Shown: positions 17,686-27,375, counted from the stretch's first letter. The stretch is DNA of 64,000 bases from PR03 sp031362725 (GCA_031362725.1 JANLTC010000233.1:1-64000); one strand, 5' to 3'. A program made the numbers and translations. Notes: a model not told the origin generated them from the sequence alone.

Positions 17686-18911
17686 GCACGGCGCGCGTTG
17701 GATACGTGCTGAAGCGCTATCCGCGCTACTCGGAGACCTTCGTCGTCAACGAGATCCTCGCGCTCGAGGAGGCGGGTGTCGCGATCTCGATCTTCTCGCT
17801 GCGGCCACCCGAAGACGGTCACTTCCAGGACGCGATCTCGCGGGTGCGCGCGCGCGTCGGCTACTACACCGCCGTGGGTCTGCGCGCCGACGACCTGTGG
17901 CGCGCGGTCGCCGACGCTGGCGTGTGCATCGACGACGTCGAGAGCCGCCTCATACAGGCGCGCGGCATGGACCACCGCCACGTCTACCAGGCGCTGCGGA
18001 TTGCGCGCGACGCGCGGCAGCTCGGCGTCACGCACCTGCACGCGCACTTCGCGACCGAGGCCACCGACGTCGCGCAGCTCGCCGCGCACTTCGCGGATCT
18101 GCCCTTCTCGTTCACGGCGCACGCCAAGGACATCTTCCACGAGGACGTCCGCCCGGCAGCGCTGGTGACGAAGATGCGCGCCGCGAGCGCGGTCGTCACG
18201 GTGAGCGACTACAACGCGCGTTTCCTGCGCGGGCTCGCCGGCGCGCCGGCCGCGCGCGTGGTGCGCGTCTACAACGGCCTTCCGCTCGAAGAGATCGCGT
18301 TCGCCGAGCCGGCGCAGCGAGCGCGCACGATCGTCGCGGTGGGGCGCCTCGTCGAGAAAAAGGGATTCGCCGTGCTGATCGAAGCGAGCGCGCTGTTGCG
18401 CCGCCGTGGCGTCGCGCATCGCTGCGAGATCATCGGCCAGGGTCCGCTCGAGGAGCCTCTGCGCGCACAGATCGACGCGCTCGGCCTCGGCGACGGCGTC
18501 GAACTCCTGGGTCCGCTCCCGCGCCGCGACGTACTTGAGCGCGTGCAGTCCGCGGCGCTCTTGGCGGCGCCGTGCGTCACCGGCGCCGACGGCAATCGCG
18601 ACGGACTCCCGACCGTCGTACTCGAGGCAATGGCGGCCGGTACGCCGTGCGTCGCGACCGACGTGACGGGGCTACCCGAGATCGTGCGCGACGGCGAAAC
18701 CGGGCTGCTCGTCCCCGAAGGCCAGGCGCCCGCGCTCGCCGACGCGATCGAGCGTCTCCTCGAGGACGCCGCATTGCGCGTGCGGATCGCCGCGGCGGCG
18801 CGCCGCCTCGTGGAACACAGCTTCGACTTGCAACGCAACGTCGAGACGCTGCGGCATCTGTTCGGCGCGGGAGAGCCGGCGGAACGAGCGCGGGCCGGAG
18901 CGTCGGCGTGA
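17682..18911 (+). CDS. GT4-family glycosyltransferase
   Basis: 409 residues, GT-B fold. An N-terminal VLKRYPRYSETFVVNEI resembles WcaL-type exopolysaccharide transferases. The C-terminal domain carries VAVGRLVEKKGFAVLIEA and the donor-binding E-x7-E region, PTVVLEAMAAGTPCVATDVT followed by GLPEIV. It is expected to be cytoplasmic or membrane-associated and to retain anomeric configuration. The ATG overlaps the previous stop, and the stop overlaps the next start. Together with the genes on both sides it indicates stepwise assembly of an oligosaccharide. Confidence 0.88.
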   Translation: MSTARVGYVLKRYPRYSETFVVNEILALEEAGVAISIFSLRPPEDGHFQDAISRVRARVGYYTAVGLRADDLWRAVADAGVCIDDVESRLIQARGMDHRHVYQALRIARDARQLGVTHLHAHFATEATDVAQLAAHFADLPFSFTAHAKDIFHEDVRPAALVTKMRAASAVVTVSDYNARFLRGLAGAPAARVVRVYNGLPLEEIAFAEPAQRARTIVAVGRLVEKKGFAVLIEASALLRRRGVAHRCEIIGQGPLEEPLRAQIDALGLGDGVELLGPLPRRDVLERVQSAALLAAPCVTGADGNRDGLPTVVLEAMAAGTPCVATDVTGLPEIVRDGETGLLVPEGQAPALADAIERLLEDAALRVRIAAAARRLVEHSFDLQRNVETLRHLFGAGEPAERARAGASA

Positions 18912-20101
18912 TGCGCGTGGCGAACGTCTGCGCCGATCCGGGCGTGCCGGTCTTCGGCCGCAAGGGATGCTCCGTCCACGTGCAGGAGATGCTCCGCGCG
19001 CTGCGCCGGGTGGGCGCCGACCTCGAACTCTTCGTGCTGCGCACGGGCGAACCGCCGCCGGCCGACCTCGCCGACCTGCGCGTACACCCGCTGCCCGCGC
19101 CGCGCAGCGACTCGCCGAGCGCGCGTGAGCTTGCACTGGTTGCCGGCAACGATTTGCTGCGCGCGGCGCTCGCAGCGCGCGGCCCCTTCGACTTCGTGTA
19201 CGAGCGCCACGCGCTTTTCGCCACCGGCGCGATGGCGTACGCGCAGGGCGCCGGAATCCCCGGCATGCTCGAAATTAACGCGCCGCTCGTCGAAGAGCAA
19301 CAGCGCCACCGCGTGCTCACCCACGTGCAGCTCGCGCAAGCCAGCCGCGCGCAAGCGTTCGAAGCCGCAACTGTGCTGCTGCCCGTATCCGAGGAGCTGG
19401 CCGCGTGGCTGCGGCAGCACGCGCCGACGACGTCCAGGATCGACGTGACTCCGAATAGCGTCGACGCCGCACGATTCGCCGCTGCGCGGCCGGCCGCACA
19501 ACGCTTCACGCTCGGCTTCGTCGGCGGGCTTCGGCCGTGGCACGGCCTTGCGGATCTCGCAGCCATCTTCGCCTCCGTACGCGCCGAGCGGGCCGACGCC
19601 CAACTGCTCATCGTCGGCGACGGCCCGGGCCGCGCCGGCCTCGAAGCGGATCTCGCCGCGCGTGGCGTGCTGGCGGGCGTCACCTTTGCCGGCGCCGTCG
19701 CACCCGACGCGGTGCCCGCGTGGCTCGCCGCGATCGACGTCGCTCTCGCGCCCTACCCGTCCGACGCATCGTTCTACTTCTCGCCGCTCAAGCTCTTCGA
19801 ATACATGGCCGCGGGTCGCGCGATCGTCGCGAGCGCGATCGGCCAGATCGCGAGCGTCGTGCGCCATGCCGAAACGGGCTGGCTGCACGCGCCCGGCGAC
19901 ATCGCCGCTGCGGCGCGCGCGTCGCTTGTGCTCGCGCACGACGCAGCGCTGCGGGCGCACCTGGGCGCGGCGGCACAATCCTGGGTCGCCACGCACCGCA
20001 GCTGGGATGCGATTGCGGCGCGCGTCGTCGCGCTGGCCGCGGCGACCCGGCCCGCCAGCCGGAGCTCTGCCACGCGCGGGCTCCGGCTGGAGCTTCGCTG
20101 A
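18911..20101 (+). CDS. GT4-family glycosyltransferase
   Basis: 396 residues. The N-terminal GT-B half has a Gly/Ser loop (FGRKGCSVHVQEM) that would contact the acceptor. The C-terminal half has GFVGGLRPWHGL, LLIVGDGPGRAGLE and EYMAAGRAIVASAIGQ, the standard GT4 donor site. The ATG at 18911 overlaps the upstream TGA by one base; a GTG one codon earlier is also possible. The acceptor and sugar are unknown. It is the third transferase of the operon. Confidence 0.87.
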   Translation: MRVANVCADPGVPVFGRKGCSVHVQEMLRALRRVGADLELFVLRTGEPPPADLADLRVHPLPAPRSDSPSARELALVAGNDLLRAALAARGPFDFVYERHALFATGAMAYAQGAGIPGMLEINAPLVEEQQRHRVLTHVQLAQASRAQAFEAATVLLPVSEELAAWLRQHAPTTSRIDVTPNSVDAARFAAARPAAQRFTLGFVGGLRPWHGLADLAAIFASVRAERADAQLLIVGDGPGRAGLEADLAARGVLAGVTFAGAVAPDAVPAWLAAIDVALAPYPSDASFYFSPLKLFEYMAAGRAIVASAIGQIASVVRHAETGWLHAPGDIAAAARASLVLAHDAALRAHLGAAAQSWVATHRSWDAIAARVVALAAATRPASRSSATRGLRLELR

Positions 20102-21862
20102 GTGGCCCGTCCGCTCCGCTGGCGCGCAATCGCACCGCGCTTCGCGCGCGTTGCGGCACGCTTCCGGCCCGAACTCGCGCGCGAGCGCGGGCTGCTCGCG
20201 GCCTCGTCCGCGGCGCTGCTCGCCGACATCGCGCTGAACCTGCTCGAGCCGTGGCCGATGAAGATCGTCTTCGATTCCGTACTCCGTGCAGCCGCGCCGC
20301 CGGCCTGGCTCGACGGGGTTCCGAGCACCTGGCTGATCGCGGGCTGCGCGGTCGCAACCTTCGCCGTGGTCGCCGCTGCTGCGGCCGCGAGCTACGTCAG
20401 CACGATCGGCTTCGCGCTCGCCGGCAATCGCGTGCTGACGCGCGTTCGCGAGCGACTCTTCGCGCACACCCAGCAGCTCTCGCTCACGACCGAACGCGAC
20501 GCGCGTCTCGGCGACTGGCTGACGCGCATCGTCGGTGACGTCGGGATCCTGAAGGACGTCGTCGTGACGGCGCTGCTGCCGCTCGGTGCCAGCCTTCTCG
20601 TGCTCGTTGGAATGCTCGCGGTGATGCTGTGGATGGACCCGCGACTCGCCGTCGTCGCGCTCGCACCGCTGCCGGTCTTCGCACTCTTCACGGTCCGGCG
20701 TACGCGACACATCCAGCAGGCGGGGCGCGAGCAGCGTCAGCGCGAAGGCGAACTCGCCAACGCCGCGGCGGAATCGCTCGGCGCGCTCGCGGTGGTACAG
20801 ATGCTCTCGCTCGAATCGCGTTTCGCGCGGCTCTTCGGCGCCGCGAGTGCACGCGATCTCTCGCAGGGCGTGCGCGGGAAACGCCTCGCGGCCGGACTCG
20901 AGCGCGGCGTCGACCTGCTTGCCGGGCTCTCGACGGCACTGGTGCTCGGCTACGGCGCGTCGCGCGTGCAGAGCGGGCACGTGACACCCGGCGAGCTGAT
21001 CGTGTTCCTCACCTATCAGCGGCGCGCCTTCAAGCCGGTGCGCGACTTCGCCAAGTACACCGCCCGCATCGCCAAGGCCACCGCGTCGGGCGAGCGCGTG
21101 CTCGAACTCCTCGACCGCACTCCGGCCGTGCAAGAGCGCGCGAACGCGCGCGTGGCGCCGCAACTCTCGGGCGCGGTCGCGTTCCGCGGCGTGCACTTCG
21201 GCTACGGCGACGGCGCGCCCGTGCTCGACGGCTTCGATCTCGCGATCGCGCCCGGCGAGTGGGTCGCCCTGGTCGGCGCCTCGGGCGCGGGCAAGTCCAC
21301 ACTCGCGGCGCTGCTGCTGCGCCTCGCCGATCCGCAGCAGGGCGCCGTACTCGTGGACGGGCTCGACGTGCGCGAACTCACGCTGCATTCGCTGCGCAGC
21401 CAGATCGCCGTCGTGCCGCAGGACGACGTCCTCTTCGTCGGCACGCTGCGCGAGAACATCGCCTGCGGCAAGCCGGACGCCAGCGACGCCGAGATCGAGG
21501 CCGCGGCCCGACTGGCGCGCGTGGACGAGTTCGCCGCGCGATTGCCAGATGGACTCGACACCCTTGTCGGCGAGCGCGGCGCAACGCTCTCGCGCGGCCA
21601 GCGCCAGCGCGTCGGCATCGCGCGCGCGGCGCTGCGCGAGGCGCCGATCCTCGTGCTCGACGAGCCGATGACCGGGCTCGACGCCGAGAACGAGCGACTC
21701 GTTCGCGACGCACTCGAGCGCGCCGCGCGCGGCCGCACCTGCCTGCTCATCACACACGATGTGGAGCATGCCGCTCGTTGCGACCGCATCGTCTCACTCG
21801 GCGTCGCCAGCGCGCCAGCGCGTGCGGAGAACGCGAGAGGTCTCCGTGTCGGCGCGAGCTGA
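20102..21862 (+). CDS. ABC exporter, fused permease and ATPase
   Basis: A 586-residue half-transporter of the MsbA/lipid-flippase type. The six-helix membrane domain spans roughly residues 30-320 with several clear hydrophobic segments, then the ATPase: Walker A GASGAGKST (392-400, K398), Q-loop Q440, signature LSRGQ (496-500), Walker B ILVLDE (516-521) and switch His in LLITHD. The signature differs from LSGGQ by one residue, which occurs in functional transporters. The GTG start abuts the preceding stop. It is predicted to flip a lipid-linked glycan or other product of the three transferases. Confidence 0.9.
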   Translation: MARPLRWRAIAPRFARVAARFRPELARERGLLAASSAALLADIALNLLEPWPMKIVFDSVLRAAAPPAWLDGVPSTWLIAGCAVATFAVVAAAAAASYVSTIGFALAGNRVLTRVRERLFAHTQQLSLTTERDARLGDWLTRIVGDVGILKDVVVTALLPLGASLLVLVGMLAVMLWMDPRLAVVALAPLPVFALFTVRRTRHIQQAGREQRQREGELANAAAESLGALAVVQMLSLESRFARLFGAASARDLSQGVRGKRLAAGLERGVDLLAGLSTALVLGYGASRVQSGHVTPGELIVFLTYQRRAFKPVRDFAKYTARIAKATASGERVLELLDRTPAVQERANARVAPQLSGAVAFRGVHFGYGDGAPVLDGFDLAIAPGEWVALVGASGAGKSTLAALLLRLADPQQGAVLVDGLDVRELTLHSLRSQIAVVPQDDVLFVGTLRENIACGKPDASDAEIEAAARLARVDEFAARLPDGLDTLVGERGATLSRGQRQRVGIARAALREAPILVLDEPMTGLDAENERLVRDALERAARGRTCLLITHDVEHAARCDRIVSLGVASAPARAENARGLRVGAS

Positions 21863-24134
21863 TGCCGCGCTCGCGGCGCGCGACACCGCAATCCCCGCGC
21901 TCGGCGCGCTGCTCGATCCGGGCGCGTTCGCGGAGCTGCTGCGCTCGCTCGCGCCGGAAGCACAGATCGTGGCCGTGCACGGCCGCTACGTCCGCTACAA
22001 GCCGGGTGCTCGATGCGTTGCGGCGTATCGCGTCGAACTCCCAGGCGGCGAGGTACTCGCACACGGCATCGCCCATGGCCCCGGGGCGGAGGAGAAACTC
22101 GCGAAGCTGCGGACGCGCCGCACGGCACCGAGCGCGCTCGGCGACGGCCGCTTCTTCCGCGGCGATCTCGGGCTCGCAATCGAGCCCTTCCCGAACGATG
22201 CGCGACTGCGCCCGCTCGCACGGCTCGCCAATCCGGCGTTCCGCGATCGGCTGATGGCACGGCTGCGCGTGGTCGCAAAGGGCCGTCCGCTCGCCGCGCT
22301 CGAGACGCTCGCCTACAAGCCCGAGCGTCGCTTAGTAGCGCGAGCGACGGCCGCGGACGGCGCCCGCGCGGTCGTAAAGATCCACACGCCTGCCGGTTTC
22401 CACGCGACCGAAGCGGGACGCGGGTACCAGAGCTGCGATGCGCTCCGGCTCGCGCGCTGCTTGCGCAGCTCGCCGCGTCACGCCGCGGTGGCGTACGAGT
22501 GGATGGAGGGCGACGCGCTCGAACCACTCGCCGCCGGCGGGAGCGGAGTTCTCGAAGCCACGGGAGCCGCGCTAGCGGAGCTGCACGCCCAGACACTGCC
22601 ACCGCTCGAGCGGCCGCTCACGCGCGAGGCGTTCGCGTCCGCGCGGCTCGCCACGGTGTTGGTGCCAGCGCTCGCCGCGCGTGCGCACGGTCTCGCGACC
22701 GAGATCGCCGCGCGGATCGCCGCGCGGGTCCACCTGCCACGCGCGCTCCACGGCGACTTCCACGCCGGCCAGGTGTTGATCGCGCGCGACACCACGGTGC
22801 TGCTCGATCTCGACAGCGCCTGCGCGGGACCCGCCGCGCAGGACGTCGCCGTGTTCGCGGCGCATCTCGAGCTCGTCGCCGCGCGGAGCGGCGACGGCGC
22901 GCAGCGTGTGGCCGACGCGGTCACGCGACTGCTCGACGGCTACGCGCGCGTGGCGACGGCGCCCGGCTTCGACGACGTCGCGCTGCACACCGCAGCCGCA
23001 CTCGTCTCGATCGCGCCGCAGCCTTTTCGGACGCGCGAGCCGGAGTGGCCCGCGCTACTCGAGGCGCTGCTCGATCGCGCGGCCGCTTGGCTCGCGCTTG
23101 CCGGTGGACACAGCGCTCGAGCCGCGCGCGAGCCCGCGGCGAGCGTGCTCGACGCTGCGATGCCGTTCCTCACCGCGGCGCTCGATCCGCAGCGCGTCGG
23201 CGTGCCGCTCGTTCGCGCGCTTGGCGACGCGACGCTGCGTATCGATTCCGCGCGGCTGGTGCGCCACAAGCCGGCGCGCCGCGCGCTCGTCGAGTACGCC
23301 GTGGGGAGCGATCGCGACGCGTCGTTCGCCATTCTCGGCAAGCTGCGCGCGCGCGGCCTCGACCAGGCGGCGTTGCGCGTGCAGCAATCGCTCCACGATC
23401 GTGGCTTCGGCGCCGGTTCGCGCGACGATGTTTCGGTTCCGGAGACGCTCGGCGCGCTGCCCGAGCTCTTCCTGTGGCTACAACGCAAGGCGCCCGGCGT
23501 TCCGCTTCCCGAACTTCTCGGTCGCCCCGGAGACGCGGTCCTGTGTTCACGCGTTGGCTACGCACTCCACAAGCTGCACGCGACGCGGGTCGAGACGACG
23601 CGGCGCTTCGGCGCGGCCGACGAGGTCTCGGCGCTCACGGACCGTTTCCTCCCGCTGGTTGCACGCGCGCATCCGGCGTTTGGACCGCGCGTCGATCGAC
23701 TCGCGGAAGCCTGTTGCCGGCTCGCTTCCGAGATTCCGGCCGGGCCCGTCTGCGGCATCCACCGCGACTTCCATCTCGATCAGGTGCTGGTGGACGGCGA
23801 TCGCCTGTGGCTACTCGACTTCGATCTCTACTGCGAAGGACATCCTGCGCTCGACGCAGGCAACTTCGTCGCGCATCTCATCGAACTCGCGCTGCGCCGT
23901 AGCGGCGACCCCGGCGCGCTGGCCCACTGCGAGATCGCCTTCGTGGAGCACTTCCTCGCGCTGTCGGGCGAGGCGCTACGGCCGGCGCTCGACGCCTACA
24001 CGTCGCTAGCGCTGGTGCGACACATCGCGCTCTCGACACAGTATCCGGAGCGACGCGGGACGACGGGTCCGCTGCTCGCGCTCTGCGAAGAGCGGCTGGA
24101 TCTCGTCGCGGCAACTCGGAGCGCGGCGCGATGA
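21846..24134 (+). CDS. Double aminoglycoside-phosphotransferase-fold protein
   Basis: 762 residues made of two kinase-like modules. Module 1 (about 1-410) has YKPGARCVAAYRV and YKPERRLVARATA segments, then the catalytic-loop region ALHGDFHAGQVLI and LLDLDSA. Module 2 (about 420-762) has the equivalent RHKPARRALVEYAV, GIHRDFHLDQVLV and LLDFDLY. In both, the metal-binding Asn of the usual HGD-x4-N motif is replaced by Gln, while both catalytic Asp residues remain. The GTG at 21846 lies inside the ABC gene's last codons; an in-frame start further back exists but has no support. The substrate could be a sugar, lipid or protein. It ends with a 4-nt overlap into the barrel gene. Confidence 0.82.
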   Translation: MSARADAALAARDTAIPALGALLDPGAFAELLRSLAPEAQIVAVHGRYVRYKPGARCVAAYRVELPGGEVLAHGIAHGPGAEEKLAKLRTRRTAPSALGDGRFFRGDLGLAIEPFPNDARLRPLARLANPAFRDRLMARLRVVAKGRPLAALETLAYKPERRLVARATAADGARAVVKIHTPAGFHATEAGRGYQSCDALRLARCLRSSPRHAAVAYEWMEGDALEPLAAGGSGVLEATGAALAELHAQTLPPLERPLTREAFASARLATVLVPALAARAHGLATEIAARIAARVHLPRALHGDFHAGQVLIARDTTVLLDLDSACAGPAAQDVAVFAAHLELVAARSGDGAQRVADAVTRLLDGYARVATAPGFDDVALHTAAALVSIAPQPFRTREPEWPALLEALLDRAAAWLALAGGHSARAAREPAASVLDAAMPFLTAALDPQRVGVPLVRALGDATLRIDSARLVRHKPARRALVEYAVGSDRDASFAILGKLRARGLDQAALRVQQSLHDRGFGAGSRDDVSVPETLGALPELFLWLQRKAPGVPLPELLGRPGDAVLCSRVGYALHKLHATRVETTRRFGAADEVSALTDRFLPLVARAHPAFGPRVDRLAEACCRLASEIPAGPVCGIHRDFHLDQVLVDGDRLWLLDFDLYCEGHPALDAGNFVAHLIELALRRSGDPGALAHCEIAFVEHFLALSGEALRPALDAYTSLALVRHIALSTQYPERRGTTGPLLALCEERLDLVAATRSAAR

Positions 24135-25642
24135 CGGCGCGGTCGTCTGCTCTCGTGTTGCTCGCGCTGCTGACGCTCTCGCGCATCGGACTCGCGCAAC
24201 CCGCCGCATCGGGCGCGAAGAGCGCGCTGATGAAAGAGTGGGGCAGCACGCTCCGGCTCGGACGCGAGCTCGGCAAGGACCGCGACGACATGCGTCCCAT
24301 CGATCAGTTCGTGCTCCCGCTCTTCGGCCGCCCGCTGATGATCGGCGGTGAGATCGAACTCGAGACGCTGCTGCGCACGGACTTTCGCCTCGACCCGCAG
24401 CGCGCCGACGACAGCTTGCAAGTCGCCCCGCAGCTGAAGCTCGAGCTCTTCTACCCGCTCACCAAGTGGGCGTTCGTCCTCCTCGAAGGAAAGTTCGGTT
24501 ACGACACCGACGCGTGGACGGAGGACGGCCTCGTTCCCGACAGTGAGTGGAAGATCCAGCGCGGGCAGAGCTGGCTGTACCTCAATGATCTCTGGGAGAG
24601 CGGCTTCTCGCTGCAGGTCGGACGCCAGAACTTCCAGGACGAGCGCGAGTGGTGGTGGGATGTCGACCTCGACGCGGCGCGCGCCTACTACGAGATCGGC
24701 GACTTCGCGTTCCAGGTGGGCGTCGCGCACGAACTCGCGCCCTACCAAGCCAACGACGAGCACATCGACGACGACCTCGGCGACACCACCTTCGTGCTCG
24801 GCCAGGCGACCTGGCATTGGAACGATCGCAACCGGCTCGACCTGTTCCTCGCGCGGCGCGACGACGACTCGCGCAAGGAGAGCGTCGGCGAGCGGATCTC
24901 CTCGGAGCGCGAGGATCCCTTCGACGGCGATCTTCGCTGGGCGGGCCTGCGCGCGATCGGCCGCGTCCGGCCGAAGGCCGCAGGCCGCTCGCTCGGACGC
25001 ATCGACTATTGGCTCGACGGCGCCATCGTCGGCGGCGAGGAGACGCGCGTCCGCTACCGCAGCGTGCGCAACCGCCCCGATCTCTCGCAGGTCCGCGCCC
25101 GGACCACGCGCGATGTGTACGGCTGGGGCATCGACGCAGGTTTCACGTATGGCCCGCGTGAGCGCTGGCCGCGCGTCACCGTCGGCTACGCGTACGGCTC
25201 GGGCGACCGCGATCCGGCGGGCGGGACGGACAACTCCTTTCGTCAGACCGGACTCCAGAACAACAACGGCAAGTTCCAGGGTGTGGACAGCTTCAAGTAC
25301 TACGGCGAACTGCTGCGGCCCGAGCTCTCGAACCTGCGGATCCTGACCATTGCGCTCGGCATGCCGATCCCGTTCCTCCACAACAGCTCGATCGAAGTGG
25401 TCTGGCACCGCTACTGGCAGAACGAGCCTTCGACACTTCTGCGGAACACGCGACTCAAGGCGAGTCCAGCCGGCTTCGACAACGACATCGGCCAGGAAGT
25501 GGACGTCGTGGTGGGCATCGAGGAGTGGCAACACTGGGAGGTCGAGGTGATCGGCTCCTGGTTTCGCGCCGGTGATGCGTTCGGACGCCAATCGGGCCGC
25601 GACGCAACGCAGGCGCTCATCAAGATCAACTACAACTTCTGA
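24131..25642 (+). CDS. AlgE-type outer-membrane beta-barrel (alginate export family)
   Basis: 503 residues with a signal peptide (1-22). The mature chain alternates hydrophobic and polar residues in strand-length blocks with many aromatic girdle residues and ends INYNF, the C-terminal Phe typical of outer-membrane barrels. Segments such as SWLYLNDLWESGFSLQVGRQ, then DEREWWWDVDLD, fit the alginate-export family. In that family AlgE conducts an anionic polysaccharide; here the cargo is unknown. It is translationally coupled to the kinase gene (ATGA) and is the only outer-membrane component of the operon. Confidence 0.84.
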   Translation: MTARSSALVLLALLTLSRIGLAQPAASGAKSALMKEWGSTLRLGRELGKDRDDMRPIDQFVLPLFGRPLMIGGEIELETLLRTDFRLDPQRADDSLQVAPQLKLELFYPLTKWAFVLLEGKFGYDTDAWTEDGLVPDSEWKIQRGQSWLYLNDLWESGFSLQVGRQNFQDEREWWWDVDLDAARAYYEIGDFAFQVGVAHELAPYQANDEHIDDDLGDTTFVLGQATWHWNDRNRLDLFLARRDDDSRKESVGERISSEREDPFDGDLRWAGLRAIGRVRPKAAGRSLGRIDYWLDGAIVGGEETRVRYRSVRNRPDLSQVRARTTRDVYGWGIDAGFTYGPRERWPRVTVGYAYGSGDRDPAGGTDNSFRQTGLQNNNGKFQGVDSFKYYGELLRPELSNLRILTIALGMPIPFLHNSSIEVVWHRYWQNEPSTLLRNTRLKASPAGFDNDIGQEVDVVVGIEEWQHWEVEVIGSWFRAGDAFGRQSGRDATQALIKINYNF

Positions 25643-25651
25643 GGTAGAGGC

Positions 25652-26164
25652 ATGAAGACTGCATTGCTGCTGCTGACATTGTTCTTCGCCGCCGCACCGG
25701 CCGGCGCGGCCGAGCCGCTCGCCGTCCAACCGGGCGAGCGCATCAAGGCAAAGGGCGAATGGATCGGTGACCACGCGCTGCGCGCGACGAGCGCGCGACG
25801 CAAGGATGCGGCCGACCACGACTTCGAGATCGCGGCCGCCGTTGAAGAGCGGAACGGCGAGAGCGGCGCATTCCGTCTGGCGGGCGTGTGGATCGACGCG
25901 GAGCAGGGCGATCTCGACCGCCGCAGCCGCCAGATCGCGCGCCGGCTCGATCCGGGCGACTGGGTAAAGGTCGAGGGGCACTTCGAGCCGGACGGGCGCC
26001 TCGCGCCGACCGCCCTCGAGCGCCTCGACGGCGAGGACGCGGTGGCGGCGGTCGAGGGCGCCGTCGAGGCGGTCGAGCCCGGCGCCGACGGCACGCGTGT
26101 CCTGAAGATCGGACCGATTTCCGTGTCGCTCGGCGCGGGCGTGGTCGCGGAGGCGACGCGATGA
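25652..26164 (+). CDS. Exported DUF5666-like protein
   Basis: 170 residues with a signal peptide (about 1-19). Two small beta-barrel-like units follow: one starts GERIKAKGEWIGDHALRATS and includes VKVEGHFEPDGRLAPTALE; the second starts VEGAVEAVEPGADGTRVLKI. This pattern matches DUF5666 proteins, which are periplasmic and of unknown function. The start follows the barrel gene by 9 nt with a GAGGTAGAGG site; the stop overlaps the next ATG. Confidence 0.75.
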   Translation: MKTALLLLTLFFAAAPAGAAEPLAVQPGERIKAKGEWIGDHALRATSARRKDAADHDFEIAAAVEERNGESGAFRLAGVWIDAEQGDLDRRSRQIARRLDPGDWVKVEGHFEPDGRLAPTALERLDGEDAVAAVEGAVEAVEPGADGTRVLKIGPISVSLGAGVVAEATR

Positions 26165-27297
26165 GCCGCGCACACGGCGCCGTCGCCGGACTCTTCTTCG
26201 CCATCGCATGCGCGGCGCCGTGCGTCGTCGGCGCCTTCACGGTGGTCCAGGCGATGGATGCGACCGGCGACGGCGCACACCCGCTCACCAGCCCGAGTGG
26301 AGTCGCCATCGATCGCGCTGGTATCGCGTACGTCGCGGGCCGCACCAGCAACAACGTCTTCCGCGTGACGCAGGCCGGCGTCGCAACACAGGTGCTCGAC
26401 GCGAGCGGGGATGGCGTGAACGCGATGCTCGCGCCCGAAGAGCTGGCGATCGGTCCCGACGACAGCCTCTACGTCACGGCCAGCGCGTCGAACGCACTCT
26501 TCCGGCGCACCAGTGCGGGCGTGACGACGCGTCTGCTGGGCCCTACCGGTGACGGCATTCACCCGCTCACCGAGCCGCGCGGCGTCGCAGTCGCACCGGA
26601 CCGCATCGTCTATGTCGGCGGCCAGCTCTCGAACAACGTCTTCGCCGTCCCGCCCGACAGCGCGCCGTTCCAGATCCTCGACGCGACCGGCGACGGTACC
26701 GCCCCCCTCGACCTCCCACGCGGCATCGCGGTCGCTACGGATCTCGACGTGTGGATCACCGGTCGCACCAGCGACAACGTGTTCAAGGTGAAACGCAACG
26801 GTGCGCGGAGCAAGGAGGTAGACAAGAACGGCGATGGCGTGCATCTGCTCAACTCACCGCGTGCGATCGTCGCGGACGGCGCGGGCGGCGTCTTCCTCGC
26901 CGGCAACTCCTCCAACAATGTGTTTCACGTGACCGCAATCGGCGTCGTGACGCAGGTACTCGACGCGAGCGGCGACGGCGTGCATGGGCTCAGCGCGCCG
27001 AACGCACTTGCGCTCGATGCCGGCGGCTCGCTCTACGTGACCGGCTCGCTCAGCAACAACGCGTTCCGGCGGACGCCCGAGGGCGTCGTGACGCAGATCA
27101 TCGATGCCAGCGGCGACGGCGTCCATCTGCTCGCGGAGCCGAGCGGCATCGCAATCGACCGCCTCGGCAACGCGTGGGTGCTGGGCCGCGCGAGCAACAA
27201 CGCGTTCAAGGTGCTCGCCGTGCCGGAGCCCAGCGCGCTCACCGCCGCCGCGGTGTCACTCGCCGCACTCGCCCGGCTCGCGCGGTGCAGGCGCTAA
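26161..27297 (+). CDS. NHL-type beta-propeller protein with PEP-CTERM tail
   Basis: 378 residues: signal peptide (1-24), then seven repeats of about 50 residues, then a sorting tail. Each repeat has the frame LDASGDGVH-L-(S/A)-P, then a hydrophobic strand, then LYVTGSLSNNAFR-type residues, giving a seven-bladed propeller. The last 30 residues read VPEPSALTAAAVSLAALARL plus an Arg-rich end: a PEP motif, a membrane helix and a basic tail, as recognised by exosortases. No exosortase gene is in the window. It is the last gene of the operon, joined by a 4-nt overlap. Confidence 0.85.
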   Translation: MSRAHGAVAGLFFAIACAAPCVVGAFTVVQAMDATGDGAHPLTSPSGVAIDRAGIAYVAGRTSNNVFRVTQAGVATQVLDASGDGVNAMLAPEELAIGPDDSLYVTASASNALFRRTSAGVTTRLLGPTGDGIHPLTEPRGVAVAPDRIVYVGGQLSNNVFAVPPDSAPFQILDATGDGTAPLDLPRGIAVATDLDVWITGRTSDNVFKVKRNGARSKEVDKNGDGVHLLNSPRAIVADGAGGVFLAGNSSNNVFHVTAIGVVTQVLDASGDGVHGLSAPNALALDAGGSLYVTGSLSNNAFRRTPEGVVTQIIDASGDGVHLLAEPSGIAIDRLGNAWVLGRASNNAFKVLAVPEPSALTAAAVSLAALARLARCRR

Positions 27298-27305
27298 CTA
27301 GCGCG

Positions 27306-27375
27306 CGGCCGTCCGGCCGTGGTGCGGAACAATGCGTTAGCGGCCGTCCGGCCGTGGCGCGGAACAATGCGCTAG
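27306..27375. repeat. Two tandem 35-nt repeats between convergent genes
   Basis: Units 27306-27340 and 27341-27375 agree at 33 of 35 positions. Each begins CGGCCGTCCGGCCG, a self-complementary stretch, and ends GGAACAATGCG(T/C)TAG. The second unit ends at the stop codon of the minus-strand kinase gene. It may act as a double terminator for the converging transcripts or be a small palindromic repeat unit. Confidence 0.8.

Noticed and set aside
18269..21769. A 1166-residue minus-strand open frame
   Set aside because: Antisense to two glycosyltransferases and the ABC exporter. Long antisense frames are expected in strongly GC-biased coding DNA and this one has no motif.
23996..26209. A 737-residue minus-strand open frame
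   Set aside because: Shadow of the AlgE-type barrel and DUF5666-like genes; no family features, mirror composition.
26240..27230. Regularly spaced ~150-nt similarity as a DNA repeat array
   Set aside because: The periodicity is that of the propeller blades; variation follows codons, so it is a protein repeat.
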